Shown: positions 8,785 to 17,515, numbered from the stretch's first letter. The stretch is DNA of 53,367 bases from Pseudobutyrivibrio sp. UBA3626 (GCA_002373675.1 DFLF01000009.1:160943-214309); one strand, 5' to 3'. Notes: generated by a model from the letters alone, not told the origin. Numbers and translations: made by a program.

Positions 8785-9354
8785 CTAATCTCTAACAATA
8801 ATTCCATCTGTTAGTATATTAACTAATTCTTTCAATGCATCCTCATAGGAAATCTTGTTTCTCTGTAATTCATCTCCCATAAGAAATCTTTCTAGTGCGG
8901 CTTCATGAGCAATCTGGAATACTACACGATTAAAATCTCTTAATACGCCTTGCTTAACGCCCATATCCATTAACGCCAGTGTCTGTTCCCAGCCACTTTC
9001 TAATCGCTCCTGCAATCTCATATATGCTTTAGGATATTTACCCTTAAGCACATACAATTGTGTAAAATCAACACCAACATATGCATCTGGAAGGACACCA
9101 AGGATTGTCTTTAGCTTCTCTACTAATGAAAGATTCGAATCATTAAGGACCTTATCCTGGGTTTCTTTTATTGAGTCAAATGTGTAATCAACAACTTCAT
9201 ATAGTAGAGTTCCTTTATCTGGAAACACTGTATAAATTGTCTTCTTACTCATTCCAAGTTCTGTAGCCAAGTCATCCATTGTAAACTTTACGCCTTTTGT
9301 CTTATAGACAGTCAAGGCTCCTTCTAATATTCTCGCCTTATTTTCTGATGACAT
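8785..9354 (-). CDS. TetR-family transcriptional regulator of the glycoside operon
   Basis: This 189-residue regulator has an N-terminal TetR HTH (about residues 8-54): KFTMDDLATELGMSKKTIY, followed by a Phe and by DKGTLL of helix 4. The C-terminal ligand domain is not recognisable. It is the first gene of the operon tetR-GH2-GT-symporter, and the start has GGGGAGG upstream. An inverted repeat between its -10 box and start codon is a likely autoregulatory site. It may act as repressor or activator; the ligand is probably a sugar or sugar derivative, but that is inference. Confidence 0.9.
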   Translation of the reverse strand: MSSENKARILEGALTVYKTKGVKFTMDDLATELGMSKKTIYTVFPDKGTLLYEVVDYTFDSIKETQDKVLNDSNLSLVEKLKTILGVLPDAYVGVDFTQLYVLKGKYPKAYMRLQERLESGWEQTLALMDMGVKQGVLRDFNRVVFQIAHEAALERFLMGDELQRNKISYEDALKELVNILTDGIIVRD

Positions 9355-9395
9355 TCTCTACCTCCCCACTTTCTATAATTTAAACCTAATAATAC

Positions 9396-9455
9396 GGAAA
9401 CGATTTTGGTTTCCTCAGTTTCTTCCATTTTACCATGTGTTTATGTGGGTTACAA
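9396..9455 (-). promoter_or_regulatory. Operon promoter and candidate TetR operator
   Basis: On the minus strand TTGTAA (9450-9455) is followed after 17 bp by TAAAAT (9427-9432). Downstream lies the inverted repeat GGAAAC-N7-GTTTCC (9396-9414), placed where a repressor would block transcription. Confidence 0.65.
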
Positions 9456-9505
9456 TGAGACTTTATAGACAAAAAGAGAGTTGAGTTTTTGTATATAATA
9501 TATAA

Positions 9506-10216
9506 TCAGTGGAATAATACACAGATAAGTGTTACAGTAACAGGAATTGTTATTGTATCTGTACCTTTTTTAGAAAAAAATTCTACCAGCGTTGCCATTA
9601 TAGCAATAACAATTGATTGTACAACGGTTCTTACCACAGAATAATCGTACATTATTACTAAGGCTATTATAGATATTGTAAATGTTGCTATTAACATGGA
9701 AATACTTCCAACATAAGTTTTGTTATGGTCAGCAAATGGTATTTTAAAGCGCTTTTTTCCCCATTTCTTACCACATAAAGCAGCAATCATATCACCAAAC
9801 GCCCATATTAATAATTCAATATATACAATTCTTATATCACCATACACGCCACACACCAGAATAATCAAGGCTTGTACATTGCAATATGCCACAAAGCTTT
9901 TTCTTATCTCATGACTCTCTCTTTCCACGAAAAAGTCAGAATAGGCTTTTATCTTCTCAATCAGCCTAAGGCCAATAGCTCCACCTATTGCAAATATGAA
10001 CATACAGAGCATAGCAACATAGAAATCTATAGAGAAATAAAGACATAGTGGTGTAATCATTATTGCCGAGAAGTGCATTAGTTTTCTAAAGAGCTCATCT
10101 CCTATATTAGATTTCCACCTAATAAGCATCAAAAGAAGAACGATTACTAAAGTAATCGTTCCTGTTATAAGTATCGTTGTAAAAATATTCTCTAATGCAT
10201 AACTTTCTATTATCAT
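9506..10216 (-). CDS. Phytol/dolichol-kinase-like membrane protein (CTP-transferase family)
   Basis: This 236-residue polytopic membrane protein belongs to the family that includes VTE5, SEC59, DGK1 and bacterial CDP-alcohol-type kinases. The conserved core is visible as GDMIAALCGKKWGKKRF followed by HNKTYVGSISM; the GD and KT(Y/F)xGS motifs are the family hallmarks. Members phosphorylate lipid alcohols or make CDP-lipids, so a role in lipid-carrier or phospholipid metabolism is expected. The start codon lies 1 bp after the stop of the upstream gene (TAAtATG), so translation is probably coupled. The exact substrate is unknown. Confidence 0.75.
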   Translation of the reverse strand: MIIESYALENIFTTILITGTITLVIVLLLMLIRWKSNIGDELFRKLMHFSAIMITPLCLYFSIDFYVAMLCMFIFAIGGAIGLRLIEKIKAYSDFFVERESHEIRKSFVAYCNVQALIILVCGVYGDIRIVYIELLIWAFGDMIAALCGKKWGKKRFKIPFADHNKTYVGSISMLIATFTISIIALVIMYDYSVVRTVVQSIVIAIMATLVEFFSKKGTDTITIPVTVTLICVLFH

Positions 10217-10217
10217 A

Positions 10218-10862
10218 TTACTTCTTATTAAAGGAATCTTCTAATCTCTTAAGTCCGTCTACAATATCTTCAACATCTGCTTTAAGCTCTGCGTCTTCCT
10301 TAATCTTATCGCCTATACTCTTCTTGGCATTAGTAACAGATGTGGCACCGATACCACCAAACTCTTCACATATTACAGCATTTGTAACCTTAAGCTCTGT
10401 GGCACAAATATATATTGCAACACGTCTTGCGTTAGCAACATCTGCCTTTCTTGACTTAGAGAGAATATCCTCTGTAGATACACCAAGAACATCTGATGTA
10501 CAATCAATTACATCTAGACATGTAAGAGACTGTGCTTTTTTAAGTTCTTTCTTTTTTGCTTTAGGTTTTGTCTCTTTAGGTTTTGTCTCTTTAGGTTTTG
10601 TCTCTTTTGTTTCAGGCTTTGCTGTGCTTACCTTATCTTCCTTAGCCGGTTCTGTCTTAACAGCCTCTTCTGATTCTGGCTCAAATTTGAAGAAGTCATC
10701 ATCATAAACGACTCCTGAGAAATCATCCTCAAAATCATCAAAGAAATCATCTTCATAGTCCTGACCGTTCTTTTTTACAAAAAAGTCATAGCATAATTTG
10801 CCTGCAACTACAGCTACCCCAGCCGCAGCAACTGTTACTAAAGCTTTAAATAAATTCTTCAT
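10218..10862 (-). CDS. Membrane-anchored protein with a C-terminal DnaA-domain-IV-like domain
   Basis: This 214-residue protein has an unusual layout. Residues about 5-25 form one membrane helix (KALVTVAAAGVAVVAGKLCY). An acidic stretch rich in D, E and F follows, then a KETKP repeat region. The last ~95 residues align by eye with DnaA domain IV: EDILSKSRKADVANARRVA matches the DLLSKRRSRSVARPRQMA segment, and ICEEFGGIGATSVTNAKKSI matches the [20 protein letters not shown] signature. The DHTT tetrad is GATS here, so sequence-specific DnaA-box binding may be altered. No ATPase domain is present. The start at 10862 follows AGGGGG; a longer frame begins at 10895. It is coupled to the lipid-kinase-like gene. 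A membrane-tethered DNA-binding role is inference. Confidence 0.75.
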   Translation of the reverse strand: MKNLFKALVTVAAAGVAVVAGKLCYDFFVKKNGQDYEDDFFDDFEDDFSGVVYDDDFFKFEPESEEAVKTEPAKEDKVSTAKPETKETKPKETKPKETKPKAKKKELKKAQSLTCLDVIDCTSDVLGVSTEDILSKSRKADVANARRVAIYICATELKVTNAVICEEFGGIGATSVTNAKKSIGDKIKEDAELKADVEDIVDGLKRLEDSFNKK

Positions 10863-10928
10863 ATCCAGCCCCCTTGTATTAAGAATCTTTTGCATAATAA
10901 TATCACTAGGTACTATTATAACACTAAT

Positions 10929-11030
10929 TTACTGTAATTCGTCAAGAAGTTGATATCCCTTCTCTGAAATTGTTATTCCGTAGAATACATAATTATAATA
11001 AGGTTTAGAAAACTGTCTCCCATAAACAAA
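10929..11030 (-). pseudogene. Possible remnant of a C-terminal coding segment
   Basis: A 33-codon open stretch without any start codon ends with the protein-like sequence FYGITISEKGYQLLDELQ and a stop. It lies between the rpsT terminator and the DnaA-like gene. It resembles the end of a small winged-helix or phage-type protein, but the match is too short to name. Confidence 0.25.
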
Positions 11031-11043
11031 CTACAGATTAATA

Positions 11044-11084
11044 CAAAAACCCCACTAACCATGACGGTAGTTAGTGGGGTTTAA
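11044..11084 (-). terminator. Rho-independent terminator of rpsT
   Basis: The stem CCCCACTAAC/GTTAGTGGGG is followed by TTTTT on the minus strand, 19 bp after the rpsT stop codon. Confidence 0.93.
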
Positions 11085-11102
11085 AACTCATTATATATTT
11101 AA

Positions 11103-11366
11103 CTAGGCAATCTTGTTAACAGCTTGTGTTAGACGAGATACTTTTCTAGCTGCGTTGTTCTTGTGATATACACCTTTGCTTGCAGCCTTGTTAATCTCAG
11201 AGATAGCAACTGTTAGAGCTTTGCCAGCAGCTTGCTTATCGCCACTTGCTACAGCAGTCTCGACTTTCTTAATGCAAGTCTTAACTTTAGATCTAATTGC
11301 TTTATTTCTCTCAGCCTTAGTCTGTGATACTAATACTCTCTTCTTAGCAGATTTAATGTTAGCCAA
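11103..11366 (-). CDS. rpsT: 30S ribosomal protein S20
   Basis: The 87-residue product (ANIKSAKKRVLVSQ ... SRLTQAVNKIA) is a full-length S20, which binds 16S rRNA early in 30S assembly. The start is TTG at 11366: it gives the expected N-terminus MANIKSAKKR and lies 8 nt after AGGAGG. A GTG at 11375 is in frame but lies inside the SD, so it is not the start. A rare TTG start is known for S20 in other bacteria and limits its translation. The gene stands alone between its own promoter and terminator. Confidence 0.97.
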   Translation of the reverse strand: MANIKSAKKRVLVSQTKAERNKAIRSKVKTCIKKVETAVASGDKQAAGKALTVAISEINKAASKGVYHKNNAARKVSRLTQAVNKIA

Positions 11367-11391
11367 TCTATACACCTCCTATTGTAATCTC

Positions 11392-11440
11392 TCAAGGTTC
11401 TGCGAAGCCGGACACGGACAGTCCACAGAACGTACCTTGA
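11392..11440 (-). promoter_or_regulatory. Hairpin leader of the rpsT mRNA
   Basis: The 5' untranslated region folds into one long stem: TCAAGGT pairs with ACCTTGA, GTTCTG with CAGAAC, and an inner GGAC with GTCC. The predicted transcription start lies at its first base. It occupies nearly all of the leader before the SD, as expected of an autoregulatory r-protein leader. Confidence 0.6.
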
Positions 11441-11442
11441 CT

Positions 11443-11471
11443 ATCTTATAGGAAATACAAGACAATGTCAA
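11443..11471 (-). promoter_or_regulatory. rpsT promoter
   Basis: TTGACA (11466-11471) and TAAGAT (11443-11448) are separated by 17 bp on the minus strand. Confidence 0.85.
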
Positions 11472-11487
11472 GGATTTTATTAAAATG

Positions 11488-12696
11488 TTATCTTATATCA
11501 AACATATTTATGAATCCGGTAACTTCTAATATTTCCTTTACATCTTCATTAGGATTGTGGAAATAGAATCCGTTTTCATCCGAAATGGAGTCAGACATTA
11601 TCATGAACACACGCAGTCCTGCCGATGATATATATTCTGTATCTGTAAGATCCATCTCAATCTTAAGCACTCCATCTAATTGTTGCTCACGAAATCCGGA
11701 TAAAAGCTTAGGACCGTTAATAGTATCTAATCTTCCTGTTAATCTACAATGAAGGATATCTCCCTCTCTGTCAAATCTGACATCAAACTTTTTTCCATTA
11801 TCGCTTTTTGCTGATTTACCCTCGTTTACAGTCATCACCCACATGATAATATCCTCATAGGCTTTTCTAAGCCCATCTAAATCTTTCTCATTATCAAGTG
11901 AACTCAGCTTAGGAAGCTTCTCAGCGTATGATACTTCCTTAATATTGAATCCATGTTCCTCAAAATACTTCTTTGCCTCAGACACTGTTCCTTGAATCAC
12001 GGTATGATTAATAGGAATATCAGCCACCTTGCTTCCACCCTTTCTCATAGCCTGTCTGACAATCTCTCCATCTGAATCTGTAAGAGCGGCATAAGTTATA
12101 GCGCCAAGATCTGTTCCGAATTTATCGGAAGTAATCCATACTCCACCATGTTCTTTCAATAGTTCTCTGATGTTATTCAAGACAGAATCAAGTTCCGGAT
12201 TGTTAAAATATCCAAGGAGTCCATCCGTTAAGATACATATCTTACCGTCCACACCCTTAAGCGCATTTCTTAGAGAGTCAAGATTAGTCGCATCAACAGA
12301 GGTAAAGTGCATCTTCTCATTTTGCTCACTTGTCGCAATCTCCCGAATAGCCGGTTCTAACTCTTCAATAACGGCAGGCAAATCAAGGCCATAAAATTGT
12401 TTTCCTTCTTCCGAAATCACAAGTCCTCTTGGTACATATCCACAGGGAAGATCCACAATTGTATCGCAACCGGATTCCTTCGCCATAATATTGCCTATAT
12501 GGAAGCGTGCTTCATTAGAAACCGTGTAGGCTCTAATTATCTCCGGTGGCGTATTATTAGCACCCTGAACAGTAAGATCAATCCTGCTCCCAAGCTCCTT
12601 TGCTCCCTTAACACCCGTACTCATAAGTAACCCAAGGCATCCCTTAGCTGTTGCAAATACAGGGTTTACTTCAAATAATAACTCTTTTCTTTCCAT
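11488..12696 (-). CDS. Fusion of an SAM-dependent O-methyltransferase (LCMT/PPM1-like) and a STAS domain
   Basis: The first ~285 of 402 residues resemble leucine-carboxyl-methyltransferase-type enzymes. A Rossmann motif reads DTIVDLPCGYVPRG, an acidic ribose-binding strand reads YGLDLPAV, and a later strand reads ICILTDGLLGYF. The last ~100 residues are a STAS domain (DVRFDREGDILHCRLTGRLD ... DTEYISSAGLRVF). The motif ISSAGLR carries the Ser that SpoIIAA-type anti-anti-sigma factors have phosphorylated. So the protein could link methyl transfer to a partner-switching signal, but no kinase or phosphatase gene is nearby. It is the last gene of a likely three-gene unit with the carboxylesterase and the glycosyl/acyltransferase-like fusion. 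A GGGAGG site supports the start. Confidence 0.85.
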   Translation of the reverse strand: MERKELLFEVNPVFATAKGCLGLLMSTGVKGAKELGSRIDLTVQGANNTPPEIIRAYTVSNEARFHIGNIMAKESGCDTIVDLPCGYVPRGLVISEEGKQFYGLDLPAVIEELEPAIREIATSEQNEKMHFTSVDATNLDSLRNALKGVDGKICILTDGLLGYFNNPELDSVLNNIRELLKEHGGVWITSDKFGTDLGAITYAALTDSDGEIVRQAMRKGGSKVADIPINHTVIQGTVSEAKKYFEEHGFNIKEVSYAEKLPKLSSLDNEKDLDGLRKAYEDIIMWVMTVNEGKSAKSDNGKKFDVRFDREGDILHCRLTGRLDTINGPKLLSGFREQQLDGVLKIEMDLTDTEYISSAGLRVFMIMSDSISDENGFYFHNPNEDVKEILEVTGFINMFDIR

Positions 12697-12732
12697 GTTA
12701 TGTTTCCTCCCTTATTCCTATAAATTAATTTA

Positions 12733-14310
12733 TTAGTACTTATATCCTGGGTTAAGAAGTTCAAGAAGCTTCTCATCATGCTTATATGTAAGGTATGGCT
12801 TCTCGTCAAGTATCATGGTTGCACCTGTCTTAACAGTATACGGTTCCCATTTCTCAACTCCTTTATATTTTGGCACTCCGTCTCTTGCGAAACTCGTCCA
12901 CATTCCACTCATCATATTTGACAGCTTAGAATTCTCGGATGTGTTCCTGAATACGTAAGGTATCTCAGAACTATGTGCCGCCCCGGCAGCAGACGATTGA
13001 TATGTAAACACATATCCGTATACGTCAGCTCCGCCCTGAGCTGCCTTATGCTTCATTATCTTTAACGTAGGTTGTCTGACAATAACATCCGTATTCTCGG
13101 CAATATCTTCGTCCTCATTAATATATGCTTTACCAAATGCATTCTCTATCTTGCTATTTACTTCATGGGTCTGATCGCCATATGACGCCCATTCTTCGAG
13201 ATTACTTCCTATTAGAAGCGGTATGTCGAAGCCTGCCTTGGCAAATGTGTTACCGGTTATAGGGTTGGTTGGGATGAAATCACCATCTACAACAGGTTGC
13301 CATTCTAAGGCATAACCTTCACCAACTTCTATGGGGATTTTGAATTCTATAGCGGTGTCAGATAAAGCTTTTACAGATGCTTCCTGCAAGTCATAATTAT
13401 CTACAGACTGAATGGCTTCTATATCGCCTCTCTTAATATCAAGTTCATCCAACATTCGTTCAGTCAGATATCGACTTACTTCTTCTTCTGTAAAGACTGC
13501 TCCTTGAACATCAGTTGCGCCGGACTGTACAATAGCTTTATCAAAAAGTCCCTTTGCATAAGGAGAAGTCATGAGCGCCAGCACCTTGCCACCGCCGCCT
13601 GATTGACCGAATATCGTAATATTGTTAGGATTTCCTCCAAAATTTGCTGCGTTGCTTCTAACCCAATCAAGGGCATCTACCAGATCATATATACCAACAT
13701 TGGCAGAATATTTATACTTGTCCCCATAATCGGACAGGTCTAAGAATCCATATACATTTAATCTATGGTTGACTGTAATGACTACAACATCCTCATCCTT
13801 CGCAAGGTTATGTCCGTCATATTCTTCATCATTTCCCGAGCCTATAGAAAAGCCTCCGCCATGAAACCACACCATAACAGGTCTGTTACCGCCATCTCCT
13901 ATGGCAGGTGTCCACAGGTTGAGATTGAGGCAATCATTATCACCTGTATCAAAGGCACTGGGAGTCCCACCAAAGATTGCTCCTTGTGGTGAAGTTTTTC
14001 CAAATTCTACAGTGTCCTTAACGCCTTTCCATGAATCAGGTTTATTAGCCGGAACAAATCGTTCAGAAGCCTTGGCATAGTCTATACCCAGGTAAGTATA
14101 TACACCGTCATCAATCGAACCTCTAACACTGCCGTAGGATGTATTAACAATTGCCTTGTTATTAGGCAATCCTGTTCTGTCCACAGTCAACCATAGGAAT
14201 AACGCTGCAGCACCGGTGGCAACTGTCAGCGTCAGCATTGTTTTTACTATAATTTTTACTATTTTATTTGAATTGTTTTCTTTGTGCTTTTTTCTATTTT
14301 GCTTGTTCAT
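12733..14310 (-). CDS. Type B carboxylesterase, membrane-anchored
   Basis: This 525-residue alpha/beta hydrolase has an N-terminal anchor (VKTMLTLTVATGAAALFLWL, about 24-43), so the catalytic part faces outside. The oxyanion-hole motif is HGGGFSIGSG. The nucleophile Ser lies in FGQSGGGGKV, the acidic residue probably in GSNLEEW, and the His in AAHSSEIPYVF. It hydrolyses ester bonds of unknown small molecules. The family includes para-nitrobenzyl esterases and cholinesterases. It lies 36 bp upstream of the methyltransferase-STAS gene and 89 bp after the fusion gene. I see no strong SD at the chosen ATG. Confidence 0.92.
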   Translation of the reverse strand: MNKQNRKKHKENNSNKIVKIIVKTMLTLTVATGAAALFLWLTVDRTGLPNNKAIVNTSYGSVRGSIDDGVYTYLGIDYAKASERFVPANKPDSWKGVKDTVEFGKTSPQGAIFGGTPSAFDTGDNDCLNLNLWTPAIGDGGNRPVMVWFHGGGFSIGSGNDEEYDGHNLAKDEDVVVITVNHRLNVYGFLDLSDYGDKYKYSANVGIYDLVDALDWVRSNAANFGGNPNNITIFGQSGGGGKVLALMTSPYAKGLFDKAIVQSGATDVQGAVFTEEEVSRYLTERMLDELDIKRGDIEAIQSVDNYDLQEASVKALSDTAIEFKIPIEVGEGYALEWQPVVDGDFIPTNPITGNTFAKAGFDIPLLIGSNLEEWASYGDQTHEVNSKIENAFGKAYINEDEDIAENTDVIVRQPTLKIMKHKAAQGGADVYGYVFTYQSSAAGAAHSSEIPYVFRNTSENSKLSNMMSGMWTSFARDGVPKYKGVEKWEPYTVKTGATMILDEKPYLTYKHDEKLLELLNPGYKY

Positions 14311-14399
14311 TTCATATATTTACAATAGCAGATACATATTATTATATCCCATAAAAACCAACGCTACTGTTTCTAATGCCGAATTAACAATAAGTATCT

Positions 14400-17066
14400 C
14401 TACTCTACACGTTCAAGTCTGGTACTTTTCATACCGGCTTCCTTCATGATATCCCGCATTGCCTTAGCATACATATCGCCATGAAAGCCCTGATACCAAT
14501 TGATGTAGAAATAGTCTCCCACTTCTGTTACCTGTAGCATAATTCCTTTTTCCTGCATAGCATGAAAAGCACTCATTTTGATACGATTGCCATAAGACGC
14601 TGTGCGAAGCGTTCCAAGGTGGCTTACTGCACTGTTAAGTGAGCCCTTAGATCTCTGTTCTAGTATAACATTATCAAGTGCTCCGGAAGCGTACGCCTTC
14701 TTATAGCCTTCACATATACCGCGATAGATTCCACACATATTCTTAATATTCTGTTCTGAAGCAAAACCTTTAAGGAATGCACGATAAGCCTTATTCAATG
14801 TAGCATCATCCTTCTTAAGGTCCTCCACCTGGAATGTATATGGTGCATGCACCACCTGATGTAACAAAGAAGTCTCATTGCCCATTGCCTTACGAACGCT
14901 AATCGGAGATATAACACGAATGGGAAGTTCATTCTCCGGATGCACACGCTCCATAGCCCTGGCAAAGAATACATTAAGCATTGACATAGGACTTGCTCCC
15001 ACGCTCTTAGCATAGGACATGAATTCATCACTTGGAGCACTGATACAATAACCGCGACAATCCTCTCTTGTAAGGAATAATTCTTCTCTTACACCTTCAA
15101 TTGGAGTAAATATTGCATTATCGCCAAATCCCTGAGCCATAGCGGTCGGGTCTGCTGCATCCACCTTAAGATATGCATCTACATCCTGACCTTCCACTAC
15201 CCCTTCTGTATATACTCCATCCGGCACTTCATATTTCTTACCATCAATAATAGAATAGTAGTGATAGAAGAATGTCTCAAGCACAGCCTTGAATCCTGTT
15301 CCGTCAAGTGGCACATTGTCTGCATAAATCCATAGCACATTATCAAGATAACAGAATGTAACTGTATGAAAATTACCGCTTCTTCCATAGGGTTCTATAA
15401 CTTCGCTGGTCTCTTCTATAATAAAGGGCAGAGGATTCTCTATAAGAACCAGTTCTCCTTCTCTGATTCCAACTCCATATCCCATATAAGGATAGACAGA
15501 TAATGTCTTATCCCACGCTTTACTAATAGCATCTGCGTTAACAGCATCGCTTAAGTCGAACCTATATGTCATATAGAATGCTTTATCTGTAGGATATACG
15601 CCTCTTGCGAACATTCCGGCGGTTATAGGGCGTACCATCTTCCATTTTTCTGTGACAGGGTCTCCTTCTCTTGCAACAAAAAGCTTCCTCTCACGATTGA
15701 ATTTACCCTTTTTAAGCGACCTTACGGTATACCAACCATTGCATTGACCTGAACAAAGAAAAGAATCACATCTTGCAAGCATATATAGAGCATAGAAGTA
15801 ATTAACGGTTGTATCTTCAAGGGCATCCTTTAAAGCCTGTCCGCTTCTCTTCTTCGCCTCATAGTCATTTAAAAGAACAGCACCTGCTTTCTTAAGTTCC
15901 TTAACACTTGTTCTCTTCTGTGATATAGCAATAATCTTCTTGGGGAATGCCGCTCTAATCTTCTTAAGGATATCATCATCCTCAGTTGCAAGGAATATCT
16001 TGTCGTATCCGTCTTCATCCATCCATTTTTGAATTACTGTAATCATCTGTTCGGCAGTTGCATGCTTCCTGTCATTCCCAAGCTTAGAGGTTATATAATC
16101 TGTTCCCCTTGCAAGGACACCAAGCACCTTCTTCCCACCGATTATTGCATCAGCATAATGCTTCAAATCAGAGGCAAATTTCTCGTTAAATATGCTTTCA
16201 TCAAAATTGGCCGGAAACTGACAGCCATACCATGTGGTGACAAAAATCGACAACTCATGAATAAAGATTGTATTATCTTCAGTCGCATCCTCCGGCTTTG
16301 GATTAATCTTAAAATATCTGCTCAAAAGTTCCTGGGAATATCTTGTACAGTCAGGTTTAAGATATGCCATATATCCCTTGGGAGCAACAGCATTGTCTAT
16401 CATAGACACATTAGATAATATTCCACCGATTCCGGCAATTTGAGTTAGTGCAACTTCCACATACTTAAAAGGTCCCTTTTTTCCTTCCATAAAATCCTGC
16501 CAGAAGAAAATATTCTGGAAGGCGATAACTGAACCCAACCTTGAAAAATCGCGTGTAGTATATCCAATGTCATACACGCTGGCAGTGATGCGAAGTGTAC
16601 TCTTCTCTTTTTCCGCCGGAAGACTATCCACCTTGACAAATCTTTTCGATGGCTCAATGAACCACTCGAATCTCTCATCAGTATAATTAATAATAATGTC
16701 TGTATGCTTTAATATAATCTTAGCAATAACTATACTGTATTCATCTGCAACTTCAATCTCTGCCTTGTCAAACTGCTGCAAAAATTCCATACACAAATTG
16801 TCAATATCATTCTCATCGTAGCTAAGAAACGTAGAAATTATCGCAGCTCCCTTTGTCATCATGTATATCTGCTTTCGGGCAATCTCGTTAAAGAGCATCA
16901 TATTCTCTGTATATTCTAAGTCGTAATCAGGAATCTTACCTTCTTCATCCGTAACATGAATACGAGTCTCTCCGTCAAGAACCAATTTTAAAGCATCATG
17001 GAATACATTTCCCCCATGCTTAAGAGTTACCAAATCTTCGTCATTTCTTTCAACAATATTAAGCAT
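14400..17066 (-). CDS. Fusion protein: fucosyltransferase-like domain plus condensation/acyltransferase-like domain
   Basis: This 888-residue protein has two recognisable parts. Around residues 200-480 it resembles alpha-fucosyltransferase-like GT-B enzymes: a start such as QIAGIGGILSNVSMIDNA, the GDP-binding-like KVLGVLARGTDY (about 318-330), and YDKIFLATEDDDIL. The C-terminal ~390 residues resemble condensation/alcohol-acetyltransferase domains. There the catalytic HHxxxDG motif appears degenerate as DNVPLDGTGF, and a late strand reads YFYINWYQGF. The N-terminal 180 residues are unassigned. No membrane helix is visible. It is first in a likely operon with a carboxylesterase and a methyltransferase-STAS protein, which suggests synthesis or tailoring of a glycosylated and acylated product. 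Loss of both His residues questions acyltransfer. Confidence 0.65.
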   Translation of the reverse strand: MLNIVERNDEDLVTLKHGGNVFHDALKLVLDGETRIHVTDEEGKIPDYDLEYTENMMLFNEIARKQIYMMTKGAAIISTFLSYDENDIDNLCMEFLQQFDKAEIEVADEYSIVIAKIILKHTDIIINYTDERFEWFIEPSKRFVKVDSLPAEKEKSTLRITASVYDIGYTTRDFSRLGSVIAFQNIFFWQDFMEGKKGPFKYVEVALTQIAGIGGILSNVSMIDNAVAPKGYMAYLKPDCTRYSQELLSRYFKINPKPEDATEDNTIFIHELSIFVTTWYGCQFPANFDESIFNEKFASDLKHYADAIIGGKKVLGVLARGTDYITSKLGNDRKHATAEQMITVIQKWMDEDGYDKIFLATEDDDILKKIRAAFPKKIIAISQKRTSVKELKKAGAVLLNDYEAKKRSGQALKDALEDTTVNYFYALYMLARCDSFLCSGQCNGWYTVRSLKKGKFNRERKLFVAREGDPVTEKWKMVRPITAGMFARGVYPTDKAFYMTYRFDLSDAVNADAISKAWDKTLSVYPYMGYGVGIREGELVLIENPLPFIIEETSEVIEPYGRSGNFHTVTFCYLDNVLWIYADNVPLDGTGFKAVLETFFYHYYSIIDGKKYEVPDGVYTEGVVEGQDVDAYLKVDAADPTAMAQGFGDNAIFTPIEGVREELFLTREDCRGYCISAPSDEFMSYAKSVGASPMSMLNVFFARAMERVHPENELPIRVISPISVRKAMGNETSLLHQVVHAPYTFQVEDLKKDDATLNKAYRAFLKGFASEQNIKNMCGIYRGICEGYKKAYASGALDNVILEQRSKGSLNSAVSHLGTLRTASYGNRIKMSAFHAMQEKGIMLQVTEVGDYFYINWYQGFHGDMYAKAMRDIMKEAGMKSTRLERVE

Positions 17067-17312
17067 ATTTCTTCCTCCTGTTACTTCTATATTTATCTCT
17101 TAAAGTGCAAGAGGATTTTAGTTTATTCTTTTAGCAAGGTCTGTGCTAGTATATTCATCCCCAGTACAACACTATGTTATTTAAGTCAAAAAACTTTCTA
17201 TATATTATAATATATTTGGCCATCATTGTATACCGACAAAACATGGGTTTAAAAAGGAAGAACTCTTATATTATCCGGCATCTAGGATTAAAGTTGGCGT
17301 AATTCCTTCTCT
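17067..17312. other. Non-coding gap upstream of the fusion gene
   Basis: This stretch holds the SD (ACAGGAGG) and 5' region of the fusion gene and then AT-rich sequence before the first unit of array 2. A TTGACT at about 17186 could be a -35 box, but I see no convincing -10. No gene is evident. Confidence 0.4.
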
Positions 17313-17495
17313 GGCTAATATTTAATCCCAAACAATTATTTTGTTAGCTGTAAACGCATTCCTTGTTCATTTGTACTGCATGTGCGGCTAACAAAAAGTT
17401 TGTCGAACATCATTTATTAGCCACACTCTGCATAATATCGTATGATTGCTGTGTATTAAGCTAACAACCTAAAGAAAACATCAACATTATTAGCC
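17313..17495. repeat. 73-bp-period GGCTAA hairpin array (array 2, three diverged units)
   Basis: Units start at 17313, 17386 and 17459, again exactly 73 bp apart. Each is 37 nt long: GGCTAATA...TTGTTAGCT, GGCTAACA...TATTAGCC and AGCTAACA...TATTAGCC. The 36-nt linkers are unrelated to those of arrays 1 and 3. The array ends 20 bp from the nuclease-like gene's stop codon. Pairing is weaker than in array 3 (a C/A mismatch in two units). Confidence 0.8.
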
Positions 17496-17515
17496 ATCAA
17501 CCTATCTTCCTAGAT

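Noticed and set aside
11103..11375. rpsT start at GTG 11375
   Set aside because: The GTG lies within the SD; TTG at 11366 gives the conserved MANIKSAKKR and correct spacing.
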